Part shown: positions 27,901-35,252 of the stretch, one piece after another | Layout of the letters: each line of letters starts with the position of its first letter | Position numbering within the stretch: position 1 is the stretch's first letter | Origin: Paenibacillus mellifer | GTDB lineage: Bacteria > Bacillota > Bacilli > Paenibacillales > Paenibacillaceae | DNA length: 64,000 bases | Direction of reading: 5' to 3' | Assembly: GCF_023195895.1 (NCBI RefSeq) | Contig: NZ_JALPRK010000023.1 | Location: 18,705 to 82,704 of the forward strand | Notes under the pieces: model-generated | The model's database searches: none | What the model was told of the DNA's origin: nothing | Seen by the model: only the letters and a program-made list of their open reading frames with translations | Program-made: the position numbers and the translations under genes

Positions 27901-28655
27901 CACATGATCAGATATCCGGCGTTGTACCAATCGGACGACTCCGGCACGTCGGTCTGTTCGCCCCAAATTTGCGGCGAAGCCGGCGGCAGGTCGGCGTACC
28001 AATCATAGAAACTGAGCATCTCGCCGCCTAGCAAGGAGATGAACCGGGCACCCGAAGCGTAGCTGATCATCGACATCGCCGGAATCGGGGTAAACCCGGC
28101 AATCCGGTCCGGCCCGTATTTCTTAATGGTATAAAGCAATTGCGCGGAGATTAGCTGCGTAGCTTCTTCCCAGGTGACGCGCACATGGCCGCCTTTGCCG
28201 CGCGCCTGTTTATACGATTGCGCGGCTTCCGGGTTCTCCACGATACTGGCCCAGGCTTCCAGGGGATTGCCGTGATGTTTGGTCATCGCATCGCGCCACA
28301 AGCGCAGCAGCCGGCCGCGCATATAAGGGTATTTCACCCGCAAAGGGCTGTATTCATACCACGAGAACGAGGCCCCCCGCGGGCAACCCCGGGGTTCGAA
28401 CTCAGGCATGTCCGGCCCGCAGGACGGATAATCGATCTGTTGGTTTTCCCAAGTAATAATGCCGTTCTTCACAAACACTTTCCAACTGCAAGAACCGGTA
28501 CAGTTCACGCCATGCGTCGTCCGCACCACTTTATCATGCGACCAGCGGCCGCGATACATATTTTCCCATTCCCGGCTTTTCTCTTCGACTTTCGTCCAGT
28601 TTCCCGAAATCATTTCCGGCTTCTTAAAAAAACTAAGTCCTGATCTTCGTTTCAT
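24978..28655 (-). CDS. narG: Respiratory nitrate reductase alpha subunit
   Basis: About 1225 residues, normal for Bacillus-type NarG. The N-terminal [4Fe-4S] site is of the HxxxCxxxC type (THGVNCTGSCSWKVF) with a fourth Cys in YPSCGPD. The remaining length is a molybdo-bis-MGD oxidoreductase with the Asp-containing region (NAGYLIMWGSN VPLTRTPD). No Tat signal is evident, which agrees with a cytoplasm-facing enzyme. I use the ATG at 28655, with AAGGAG 11 nt upstream; another start lies at 28682. It is the first gene of narGHJI-nreABC and has an NreC-like box upstream. Confidence 0.95.
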   Translation of the reverse strand: MKRRSGLSFFKKPEMISGNWTKVEEKSREWENMYRGRWSHDKVVRTTHGVNCTGSCSWKVFVKNGIITWENQQIDYPSCGPDMPEFEPRGCPRGASFSWYEYSPLRVKYPYMRGRLLRLWRDAMTKHHGNPLEAWASIVENPEAAQSYKQARGKGGHVRVTWEEATQLISAQLLYTIKKYGPDRIAGFTPIPAMSMISYASGARFISLLGGEMLSFYDWYADLPPASPQIWGEQTDVPESSDWYNAGYLIMWGSNVPLTRTPDAHFMTEVRYKGTKVVSVAPDHAENVKFADNWLAPHPGTDAAVAQAMTHVILDEFYVQRQEPMFLNYAKQYTDMPFLILLDPHERSYKAGRFLRASDLGQASEHAEWKPVIYDEAAGELVVPNGTMGQRWEKDVKWNLILDREDGSRIEPALSVEPHGGEWTEIVFPYFDADGNGTFTRSIPTKTVTLADGSTRLAATVHDLMLSQYGVNRPGSTHAAQGYDDVESHYTPAWQERITGVKASLVVQIAREFAQNALDTGGRSMIIMGAGINHWFNSDTIYRSILNLVMLTASQGVNGGGWAHYVGQEKCRPIEGWSTIAFARDWQAPARLQNATSFFYFATDQWKYEEMSAESLKSPTGGDIPYRHPADYNVLAARLGWLPSYPQFNKSSLAFAEEAAAQGKTDNAEIIQHAYEQVVSGETKFAVEDPDAPENFPRSLFVWRSNLISSSAKGQEFFMKHLLGTHNGLLSNPNEEEKPEEIVWRDEVEGKLDLLVALDFRMTATPMYADIVLPAATWYEKVDISSTDMHPFVHPFNPAIDPLWESRTDWDIYRTLASVLSEMAKEHMPGVYKDLVSSPLGHDSMAEIAQPYGEVKDWKRGETKPVLGKTMPGFTVVERDYTKIYDKYITLGPNLETGKVGAHGVSFTVKEEYEDLKKINGSYIDDTIKNGRPKLRTARQAANAVLHLSSATNGKVSQRAWESAEQDTGVELKDISADRAAERITFANITAQPREVIPTPVFSGSNKSGRRYSPFTTNIERLVPFRTLTGRQHFYLDHQIFLQFGEALPVYKPTLPPMVFGPRDKQVEGGKDALVLRYLTPHGKWNIHSTYQDNLHMLTLFRGGPTVWISNEDAEAHQINDNDWLEVYNRNGVVTARAVVSHRMPRGTMFMYHAQDKHINVPGSEITGERGGSHNAPTRIHLKPTQLVGGYAQLSYGFNYYGPIGNQRDVYVAVRKLKEVDWLED

Positions 28656-28759
28656 GGAAGCGTTCACTCCTTCATCGCCCAAATGAATGCCTTTGACGGG
28701 GAATCAATGGTATTCGAGCTTCTGATTCCATTATGAAACTCTTGGCATCCGCTTCCCAT

Positions 28760-28773
28760 CAGGGAATTCCCTT
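28760..28773 (-). promoter_or_regulatory. NreC-like box upstream of narG
   Basis: CAGGG-AATT-CCCTT is a perfect AGGG-N4-CCCT palindrome matching the NreC site TAGGG-N4-CCCTA in 8 of 10 positions, about 105 bp before the narG start. The region 28656-28802 holds the promoter; I do not see an equally clear FNR site. Confidence 0.55.
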
Positions 28774-28802
28774 AGCCTGTCGGAGAATGCCCTATAACGA
28801 CA

Positions 28803-28826
28803 AAAAAACGCCAAATGGCGTTTTTT
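28803..28826 (-). terminator. Terminator
   Basis: AAAAAACGCCA-AA-TGGCGTTTTTT, directly after the GNAT gene and upstream of narG. Confidence 0.8.
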
Positions 28827-28844
28827 CGGAACAACTCGATGATG

Positions 28845-29321
28845 TTATTGTCGTAACTCCCTAATATACCAGGCATCGCAGGCGAAATGCTCCGAACCCC
28901 CCAGAGGCGCTTGCAGCGGTCTGAAGCCATGTTTCTGATAAAACCGGTTCGCCGCCTGCATCGTCTGCAGCGTTTCCAGATAACATTGCTCGTAGTGACG
29001 GTTGGCGAAATCCAAACACGTCTCCAGCAGTCGGGTCGCGATGCCTGTCCCGCGGATTTCGGCCCGCAGATACATTTTCTGCAGCTCGCATACCTCGGCG
29101 GAATTAGCAAAAGAGGCAATCCCTGCCCCCCCAAGCACCCGGCCGTCCTGCTCCACAACCCAATAGGCCCTTCCCTCTGGCTCATAATACTGTGAAAGAG
29201 CGAGAAGACTGTCGTCCTGCCAGGCTAAGCCTTCCCGATTCCCGCCGAACTCGATCAAGCAATCGCGAATCACGGCTTCGATCGCCGCGTTATCCTCCGC
29301 TTGCAAAGGTCTGATGATCAT
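28845..29321 (-). CDS. GNAT family N-acetyltransferase
   Basis: 158 residues from the chosen ATG at 29321 (GGAAGGG 9 nt upstream). GNAT fold with the acetyl-CoA binding region LQKMYLRAEIRGTGIATRLL (the RxxGxG/A motif is visible) and the C-terminal NRFYQKHGFR. The acceptor is unknown. It is the last gene of an operon starting at 31420; the NUDIX gene ends 18 nt upstream. Confidence 0.82.
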   Translation of the reverse strand: MIIRPLQAEDNAAIEAVIRDCLIEFGGNREGLAWQDDSLLALSQYYEPEGRAYWVVEQDGRVLGGAGIASFANSAEVCELQKMYLRAEIRGTGIATRLLETCLDFANRHYEQCYLETLQTMQAANRFYQKHGFRPLQAPLGGSEHFACDAWYIRELRQ

Positions 29322-29338
29322 CGTTGCCATCCCTTCCG

Positions 29339-29740
29339 TCACAACAAATTCATTTCATGCAGTCGATCGAAGATCATTCGACTGATCAACGACGTACGCT
29401 CGCGTTCCGCGTAGGTGAGCCACGCCATTTCCTCGATCTCGGAGTCCGGTTGAAGTTCTCCCTCAACCTCGGCATAATAACAGGTCATCCGAATAAGTAC
29501 ACCCTCCGGTTTACCGTCGGCTTGAGCTTCAAAGGTTGCAAAATACGCAATTGTCTCCGGCTTGACGGTAGCGGATAACTCCTCTTGGATTTCCCGCTGC
29601 AGCGTTTCGAGGTCGGACTCTCCGGGATCTCTCTTGCCGCCCGGAACATAAAACAGCTCCTTCCCTTTGGAACGCACATTCAACATGCGCCCTTCACGCA
29701 GGCAGATCCAGGCAATTTTATCGATGTTTCCCTCCATCAT
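29339..29740 (-). CDS. NUDIX hydrolase
   Basis: 133 residues with a Nudix box: GGKRDPGESDLETLQREIQE (GX5EX7REUXEE pattern), about residues 35-56. Such enzymes split nucleoside diphosphates linked to another group; the substrate is not predictable. It sits between the YdcZ/Crp genes and the GNAT gene with short gaps, so probably co-transcribed. Confidence 0.82.
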   Translation of the reverse strand: MMEGNIDKIAWICLREGRMLNVRSKGKELFYVPGGKRDPGESDLETLQREIQEELSATVKPETIAYFATFEAQADGKPEGVLIRMTCYYAEVEGELQPDSEIEEMAWLTYAERERTSLISRMIFDRLHEMNLL

Positions 29741-29764
29741 TTACGCCCCCCTCATATTAATCTC

Positions 29765-30253
29765 TTAATTCAAGGCCTCTCTCTTCCGGACAGAGTTTTC
29801 TTTCTCGCTCTCGCGTCCGCCGCCCAGTTTAAACACAAAGATCCCGCCAACAATGACCAGTACGCCGATCAGCTGATGGAGCGTAAACGGCACCTTTTGC
29901 AAGCCTAACCATCCCAGGGAATCAAATAACAAGGCGAACCCCAACTCCGAAGTCATCACAATGGCTACAGCATAGGTTGGTCCAAGCAATTTTACCCCCT
30001 GTACCATGCAAGTAACAACCCCAACACCAATCAATCCGCTGAACCAAAACCAAGTTTGCATGCCAGGTAGCGATGTAAACATTCCTTTACCTTCGACAAT
30101 CAAGCCGATCCCAAAGGAAGCGGCGAACCCTAAACCTAACACAAGGGTTGTGGTCGTCCAGTTTCCCGTCTGTTCATTCACTTTGGTATTAAACACGTTT
30201 TGCATCCCAACCAACGCGCCCGCAGTCAACGCGAACAATATTCCAAACAGCAC
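29765..30253 (-). CDS. YdcZ-type DMT half-transporter
   Basis: 162 residues, five TM helices, DUF606/DMT_YdcZ family (GALVGMQNVFNTKVNEQTGN at the N-terminus; LLFDSLGWLGLQ). Such short DMT proteins must pair to form a 10-TM unit. A second copy (30995-31420) is in the same operon with a Crp regulator between, suggesting a heterodimer. The start appears to be GTG. The substrate is unknown. Confidence 0.78.
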   Translation of the reverse strand: MLFGILFALTAGALVGMQNVFNTKVNEQTGNWTTTTLVLGLGFAASFGIGLIVEGKGMFTSLPGMQTWFWFSGLIGVGVVTCMVQGVKLLGPTYAVAIVMTSELGFALLFDSLGWLGLQKVPFTLHQLIGVLVIVGGIFVFKLGGGRESEKENSVRKREALN

Positions 30254-30265
30254 CTAGAATGCCCC

Positions 30266-30964
30266 CTATTCGTAAATATTCCGGCTGGCCAAGTTATGGA
30301 GCCCACCCCGGTCTTTCACCGTAATTCCGTCCCGACTCCGTTCAATCAAGCCATGAGCCTTGAATTTCTGCAGCACCCGGTTCAAATGCCGATAGCTGGT
30401 GCCGATCAAATTCGCCGCATCAACTAAATCGGCCGTGCTAAGCTTCCCTAAGAACAGGGTATCCGCTTCGTCAAAGGAAACCGACAAGAGGTAACTCGCC
30501 AGGCGGATCTCAACCGGATATAGCAGATTAAAGCTCAGAGAACTGGATTTCATATAGAACTTCTTCGTAATAATCTCCAGCAGAAAATTCAGCAATGGCG
30601 AATGTTCCTCGCCGTGTTTTCGCAGCCAGCGGTATTCTACCCCGATCATCTGGACCGGCGACACCGCTTCGACGGTATTGATAATGTCTCCATCTCGAAT
30701 GTATTCGACATCCCCAATGACCTCCAGAGGGTTTTTGAAAGAGATGACCAGGGTGCGGCCTTCCGGAGACGTGTTGTAGATTTTGATTTTTCCCCGGACC
30801 AGTACGTATAACGAATGCGAGGGTTCCCCCTGCGTACAGATCAGTTCGCCTTGATCATAAGCGTAAAGCGTCAGGTAAGGCAAAAGCGCCTCAGGGAACA
30901 CCTTCCGGAGTCCGTACGTTTGCATATAATCCCTTAATAAAGCCGGGTCCGTGATGTCTTTCAT
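30266..30964 (-). CDS. Crp/Fnr family transcriptional regulator (YeiL-like)
   Basis: 232 residues: N-terminal cyclic-nucleotide-binding-like beta-roll (DQGELICTQGEPSHSLYVLV, KIKIYN) and a C-terminal Crp helix-turn-helix (STADLVDAANLIGTSYRHLN). There is no N-terminal cysteine cluster, so it is not an FNR iron-sulfur sensor. I use the ATG at 30964, preceded by AGGAGGGG; a frame from 30991 lacks a site. It lies between two YdcZ half-transporters, which it probably regulates. Confidence 0.85.
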   Translation of the reverse strand: MKDITDPALLRDYMQTYGLRKVFPEALLPYLTLYAYDQGELICTQGEPSHSLYVLVRGKIKIYNTSPEGRTLVISFKNPLEVIGDVEYIRDGDIINTVEAVSPVQMIGVEYRWLRKHGEEHSPLLNFLLEIITKKFYMKSSSLSFNLLYPVEIRLASYLLSVSFDEADTLFLGKLSTADLVDAANLIGTSYRHLNRVLQKFKAHGLIERSRDGITVKDRGGLHNLASRNIYE

Positions 30965-30994
30965 ATTCGTTCCCCTCCTGTACGCACTCATCTA

Positions 30995-31420
30995 CTAAAA
31001 CTTGAGGATGACCACTCCTGCAATCATCAGGCCGATGCCGATAAATTGCGGTAAACGCATTTTTTGCTTCGGCACGCCAAACCAACCTAAACTGTCGATC
31101 AAGAAGGTCATGCATAGTTGAGCGATCAATACCGCAGAAATCGTCAAAGTAACCCCAACCTGTTGAATCGCCGTGACATTGGTAAAAATAATAATCGCCG
31201 CCAAAGCGCCGCCGCTGATATATAACGGACGTACCTGTCGCAAATCTCGAAGTCCTCCATCGCGGACGAATACCCAAATCAACAACGCGGCCACAAAGCC
31301 AGTAAACTGGGTCACCGCCGCCGCCGGCCAAGTGCCGATGTCCGCACTGATTCGTGTATTGGCTACCCCTTGCAGGGTGATGAACGCCCCGGCCAAAAAC
31401 GCAAACAACAATCCCCTCAT
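30995..31420 (-). CDS. YdcZ-type DMT half-transporter
   Basis: 141 residues, five TM helices, same family as the gene at 29765 (FITLQGVANTRISADIGTWP; MTFLIDSLGWFGVPK). It is the first gene of the operon YdcZ-Crp-YdcZ-NUDIX-GNAT. A GAGGAGAGAG sequence precedes the ATG. Confidence 0.78.
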   Translation of the reverse strand: MRGLLFAFLAGAFITLQGVANTRISADIGTWPAAAVTQFTGFVAALLIWVFVRDGGLRDLRQVRPLYISGGALAAIIIFTNVTAIQQVGVTLTISAVLIAQLCMTFLIDSLGWFGVPKQKMRLPQFIGIGLMIAGVVILKF

Positions 31421-31574
31421 TCTCTCTCTCTCCTCTTAATGGATCCTGCGATCCTTTATATCAATACCTTATTAAAGGATATCTTCTGCCGTTTGAAAAG
31501 GACATATGTCCTGAAAGAAGAAAAACCGGTTAAAATAGATAGAGATGGACGGAATCACTAACGGAGGACACGTC

Positions 31575-32135
31575 ATGCAATGGACATTTAACACTTTAAC
31601 AGAATGGGATAGGGCTTGCTGGGACAAGCTGGGACCGATTTATCGTGAGGCATTCCCGCACGGGGCTAAGCCGGAGAAAGTGCTGCGGAGCATGCTGGAT
31701 CGGAGAATCGCGAGCTTGCATGCGGGGCTTCTAGAAGGCGAACCGGTGGCGATGGCGATCACCGGATTCAACGGAGGACAAGGCGTCAAACGTTTTATCC
31801 TGGACTATATGGCAGTTCGTCAAGATCTTAGAGGTCAAGGGCTCGGCCGCCTCTTCTTCTCGCAAATCCGTGACTTTGCCGACCAAGACCCTCAAGCCGA
31901 AGCCATCCTGATCGAAGCGGAAGCAGAAGACACGGAGATGAACCGGGAACGCCTTCGGTTTTGGCTTCATTGCGGATTTATTGCCACACCCTATGTCCAT
32001 CAATATATCTGGGTTCCCGAACCGTACCGGGCTTTATATCTCCCTCTAAAAGATGACTTTACCTTAACGGATGACGGCAAAACGCTGTTTCGGGATATCA
32101 CTTCGTTTCATCATCAATCGTTTCGCGGACAATAG
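31575..32135 (+). CDS. GNAT family N-acetyltransferase
   Basis: 186 residues from the ATG at 31575 (ACGGAGGACACGTC upstream). GNAT core with YMAVRQDLRGQGLGRLFFSQ as the acetyl-CoA motif. Substrate unknown. It stands alone between two minus-strand units. Confidence 0.8.
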   Translation: MQWTFNTLTEWDRACWDKLGPIYREAFPHGAKPEKVLRSMLDRRIASLHAGLLEGEPVAMAITGFNGGQGVKRFILDYMAVRQDLRGQGLGRLFFSQIRDFADQDPQAEAILIEAEAEDTEMNRERLRFWLHCGFIATPYVHQYIWVPEPYRALYLPLKDDFTLTDDGKTLFRDITSFHHQSFRGQ

Positions 32136-32156
32136 CTAACACTAACGCTAGAGGGC

Positions 32157-32594
32157 CTAATGCTCCAAGAGTCCCTTTTGCTTGCTTTCGTAAATTTTCA
32201 TGAGCAACCCTTCAAGCTGTTGTTTCTCCGCTTCGCTTAAATCAACCGTCAACCGGCGGTTAAATTCCGCTAACATTTGCCGCAGTACAGGCTCAAAGGC
32301 CCTTCCTTTGTCCGTGGGATACAACAAAATTGACCTGCGGTCATGCTCGTCCACCTGTCGCTCAATAAAACCCGCTTCCTCCAATTGCTTGACGCAGCGG
32401 GTGGTGGTGGCTTTGTCGAACTTGACCAGGCTGGTCAGCTGATCCTGGTTTAACCCGGGGGTTGTCAAAATCGTCAGCAGATAGCTGTGATTCCCCCCGC
32501 CGCCGATTCCGTACGGCTTCAACTGCGCGGCCATGTCCTTTTGGTTGATCCGTTGAAGATAAGCAATCAATTTACCAACGGAAGGGTTGTTCAT
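32157..32594 (-). CDS. MarR family repressor
   Basis: 145 residues from the ATG at 32594 (AGAGGTGCAGGGG upstream). Winged helix with LTILTTPGLNQDQLTSLVKF and the wing QVDEHDRRSILLYPTDKG (DxRxxxxxLT-type). Divergent from the MFS gene at 32746, with two palindromic operators between them, so it most likely represses that pump and itself. Confidence 0.88.
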   Translation of the reverse strand: MNNPSVGKLIAYLQRINQKDMAAQLKPYGIGGGGNHSYLLTILTTPGLNQDQLTSLVKFDKATTTRCVKQLEEAGFIERQVDEHDRRSILLYPTDKGRAFEPVLRQMLAEFNRRLTVDLSEAEKQQLEGLLMKIYESKQKGLLEH

Positions 32595-32646
32595 TCCCCT
32601 GCACCTCTTTACGATGATCTGGTTTACACAAATTTTACCTGATATC

Positions 32647-32662
32647 AGTTGCGCTCGCAACT
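32647..32662. promoter_or_regulatory. MarR operator 1
   Basis: AGTTGC-GCTC-GCAACT, a perfect 16-bp palindrome of the TAGTTGC-N4-GCAACTA type used by MarR proteins, close to the MarR gene start. Confidence 0.75.
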
Positions 32663-32693
32663 AAATTAGAGTAAACTGATGATGCTTAAATTA

Positions 32694-32707
32694 GTTGCTC
32701 GTGCAAC
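32694..32707. promoter_or_regulatory. MarR operator 2
   Basis: GTTGC-TCGT-GCAAC, with flanking TTA and AAA, the second copy of the palindrome, about 40 bp before the MFS start. Centre-to-centre distance to the first is 46 bp. Confidence 0.75.
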
Positions 32708-32745
32708 AAAATGGTTCGGATCTAGAATAAGTGAGGTGTAGTGTC

Positions 32746-34227
32746 ATGTCTTCTAAAAGTTTTGACGTTCGGATGACTTCGTATCAGGACGACCCGGACA
32801 TCCAGCGTAAACGTTGGCTGATCCTGATCGTACTGAATTTATTTACCTTTATGTCAACCCTCGACGGCAGCATCGTCAACATTGCCTTGCCCGTGATTTC
32901 CAAGGAGATGAAGCTGAGTGTGGCGCAGGCGGAATGGGTCGTCACAGCGTATTTGATGATGATCTGCGCGGCTATCCTTTTCTTCGGAAAGCTGGGAGAT
33001 ATTGTTGGTAAAATCAAGGTTTTTAAATGGGGAATGGTGATCTTTACCGTGGGTTCCCTGCTGTGCGGCTTCAGCTTCAGCTTACCGCTGCTCGTCGGCT
33101 CGCGGCTGCTGCAAGCGCTGGGCGCATCGATGACAATGGCGAACAGTCAAGGAATCGTCACCGATATCTTCCCGGCCAATGAACGGGGTAAAGCGCTTGG
33201 TCTTATCGGGACCTTCGTGTCCCTGGGCAGTATCGCCGGCCCGAGCTTGGGTGGAGTGATCGTCTCTGCTTTAGGCTGGGAATATATTTTCTGGGTCAAC
33301 CTGCCTGTTGGCCTGATTGCGATTGGCATCGGCTGGAGAATGCTCCCGGCGGACCGCACCAAATTGAAAGTACAGATCGATAAAGCCGGCAGCCTGTTGT
33401 TTCCGGTATTTATCCTGGCTCTATTTTCCGGCCTGCTGCTGGGGCAGCAAATCGGATATCAAGACGTTCGGATCATCAGTGCGCTCGTGCTCGCTACCGT
33501 CGTGTTTATCGTGTTTCTCTGGGTCGAGAAACGCAGAGAAAACCCGATGCTCCAGCTTACCTTGTTCCGCAATCCGTTGTTCAGCTTAAGTATCCTGACC
33601 GGCTTCCTAGTTTTTGTCGCGAATTTCTGTTTTAATATCATTGCGCCTTTTTATACGCAAAGCATCTTAAATCTCTCGCCTTCACACGCCGGTTTCCTGA
33701 TGATGTTATTCCCGATCGTTATGGTCATCGTGGCGCCGCTCAGCGGCGCGTTATCCGACAAAATCGGCTCTGAGCTGCTGACGTTTGCCGGGCTGATCGT
33801 CATGGTTATCGCACAGATCGGGTTAGCCCGGTTGCATGACAGCAGTCCCATCGGGCTGGTCGGCGTATGGATCGCCATGCTGGGTCTCGGCAGCGGCTTG
33901 TTTCAATCGCCAAACAACTCGCTCGTGATGTCGAAGATTCCGAAAACCCAGCTGGGCATCGCCGGCAGCATCAACTCGCTCGTGCGCAATATTGGGATGG
34001 TTGTCGGCATTACGGTCGCGACCACAACCTTGTTCAGCGTCATGAGCAACCACGCGGGACGCCGGGTGACCGGATTGGTGCCGGATCGCCCCGATTTATT
34101 TCTAACCGGGATGCATGTCGTGTTTATGACTTCCGCTTCCATCTGTCTAGTCGCCGCGCTCCTGACAGGCTGGCGGTTTTGGTCCGCACGGCGGGCGGTG
34201 CGACGCGAGCAGGTCCGATCCACGTAA
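32746..34227 (+). CDS. MFS multidrug efflux transporter (EmrB/QacA, DHA2 type)
   Basis: 493 residues with 14 predicted TM helices. Family motifs include TLDGSIVNIALPVI in TM1, WVVTAYLMMICA in TM2 and GASMTMANSQGIVTDIFPAN between TM4 and TM5. These are proton-driven exporters of lipophilic or cationic drugs. The ATG at 32746 follows GTGAGGTGTAG; an in-frame GTG at 32731 overlaps that site. Expression should be relieved when the adjacent MarR repressor binds its ligand. Confidence 0.88.
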   Translation: MSSKSFDVRMTSYQDDPDIQRKRWLILIVLNLFTFMSTLDGSIVNIALPVISKEMKLSVAQAEWVVTAYLMMICAAILFFGKLGDIVGKIKVFKWGMVIFTVGSLLCGFSFSLPLLVGSRLLQALGASMTMANSQGIVTDIFPANERGKALGLIGTFVSLGSIAGPSLGGVIVSALGWEYIFWVNLPVGLIAIGIGWRMLPADRTKLKVQIDKAGSLLFPVFILALFSGLLLGQQIGYQDVRIISALVLATVVFIVFLWVEKRRENPMLQLTLFRNPLFSLSILTGFLVFVANFCFNIIAPFYTQSILNLSPSHAGFLMMLFPIVMVIVAPLSGALSDKIGSELLTFAGLIVMVIAQIGLARLHDSSPIGLVGVWIAMLGLGSGLFQSPNNSLVMSKIPKTQLGIAGSINSLVRNIGMVVGITVATTTLFSVMSNHAGRRVTGLVPDRPDLFLTGMHVVFMTSASICLVAALLTGWRFWSARRAVRREQVRST

Positions 34228-34237
34228 TAAATGAGAA

Positions 34238-34278
34238 AAATCCGTACAGGTGTAGGATGACGCCCGTACGGATTTATT
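34238..34278. terminator. Bidirectional terminator
   Basis: AAATCCGTAC pairs with GTACGGATTT (18-nt loop), between the convergent MFS gene and the small gene ending at 34280. Confidence 0.75.
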
Positions 34279-34279
34279 T

Positions 34280-34570
34280 TTATTCGGTCCACTCAAGTCC
34301 TTCCAGGATTCGATATTTCAATAACGCAAGCAGGAAATCCTCATAAAAATCATTACGTACGATGATCTTATATTGACGTTCCTGATCCTGATTCAAGTAA
34401 AACAAGACATCGGTATAGACATCGTTGTCCTCGAACCGTTTCTGCACTTCCCGCATGCTAGATAATAGCGGTTCCTCCTGAAGAAATGTCAGCTCGAACT
34501 CCACGTCTCCTTCGTTAGCTGTCTCACGGATCTGTACTCGTTCCGAATTGATACGGTATTTCAGCGGCAT
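34280..34570 (-). CDS. Small conserved-looking protein of unknown function
   Basis: 96 residues, acidic, with no signal peptide, TM helix or cysteine. The beta-rich N-terminal part (YRINSERVQIRETANEG) and alpha-rich C-terminal part (DFYEDFLLALLKYRILEGL) suggest a small compact domain. The ribosome site GAGGGGGACGGGAC supports expression. I do not recognise a family. Confidence 0.6.
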   Translation of the reverse strand: MPLKYRINSERVQIRETANEGDVEFELTFLQEEPLLSSMREVQKRFEDNDVYTDVLFYLNQDQERQYKIIVRNDFYEDFLLALLKYRILEGLEWTE

Positions 34571-34625
34571 GTCCCGTCCCCCTCATGCGTGGTTGGCCTT
34601 AGGATACCGTGTCTCTTCCTCAAAG

Positions 34626-35252
34626 TCAACTTTGGGGAAAAACCTTTAACCGGTACCGCTCGTACTCTTCCGGGGTGTCGATATCCTGAGGCGCCATGCC
34701 AGGAATCCTCACACTGTAAAGGTGATCCTGATATAGGTGCAGCAGTTCCTTGGCGCCAGCGTCACCGTCCAACGCCATTAATTCGGAGAACAACTCTGCA
34801 GTAAATAATACGGGATGTGCCGGACGATCGTCATAACGCGATTGAACGATCCCGGCCCCGATTTGGGTGAACGCATCAGTCACCTGCCGGATGGCCTCCG
34901 GCGAGATCTCCGGCTGATCTCCCAGCAGGATCATAACCGCTGCCGGCGTGTGGTGTTCTTCCAGTTGCCGGACTCCAGCCGCCAGTGTTGCGCCCAGTCC
35001 CCGCTCGGCAAGCGCAGTCGTCAGCCACTCAATAGGCAGACCTTCAGTATGCTCGCGTCGAAGCGGTCCGCTCTCGGGCGCAATGACGGCCACCCGGACA
35101 TTCCCGGCCGCTAGCGCCTGATGGATCGTTTGCTTTAACAAACTTCCCTGCGGAGCCGGGAGCAACAGTTTAGGTTGCCCCATCCGCCGGGAAGCGCCAC
35201 CGGCCAGAATCAGCGCCCAAATGTCCCTTCTTTCTGCGGGATGCTCATACAC
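34626..35252 (-). CDS. mocA: MocA-type molybdenum cofactor cytidylyltransferase
   Basis: About 208 residues, NTP-transferase fold. The N-terminal loop LILAGGASRRMGQPKLLLP matches the MobA/MocA nucleotide site, and ILLGDQPEIS carries the metal-binding Asp. MocA-type enzymes add CMP to the molybdenum cofactor for xanthine-dehydrogenase-family hydroxylases, which fits the hydroxylase genes in the same operon. The start is uncertain: GTG at 35252, with CCGGAG 7 nt before it, overlaps the xdhC stop; a TTG at 35282 is possible. Confidence 0.8.
   Translation of the reverse strand: MYEHPAERRDIWALILAGGASRRMGQPKLLLPAPQGSLLKQTIHQALAAGNVRVAVIAPESGPLRREHTEGLPIEWLTTALAERGLGATLAAGVRQLEEHHTPAAVMILLGDQPEISPEAIRQVTDAFTQIGAGIVQSRYDDRPAHPVLFTAELFSELMALDGDAGAKELLHLYQDHLYSVRIPGMAPQDIDTPEEYERYRLKVFPQS

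Noticed and set aside
28772..29185. 137-codon minus-strand ORF
   Set aside because: It overlaps the GNAT gene in another frame and runs through its terminator; the GNAT frame has the family motifs.
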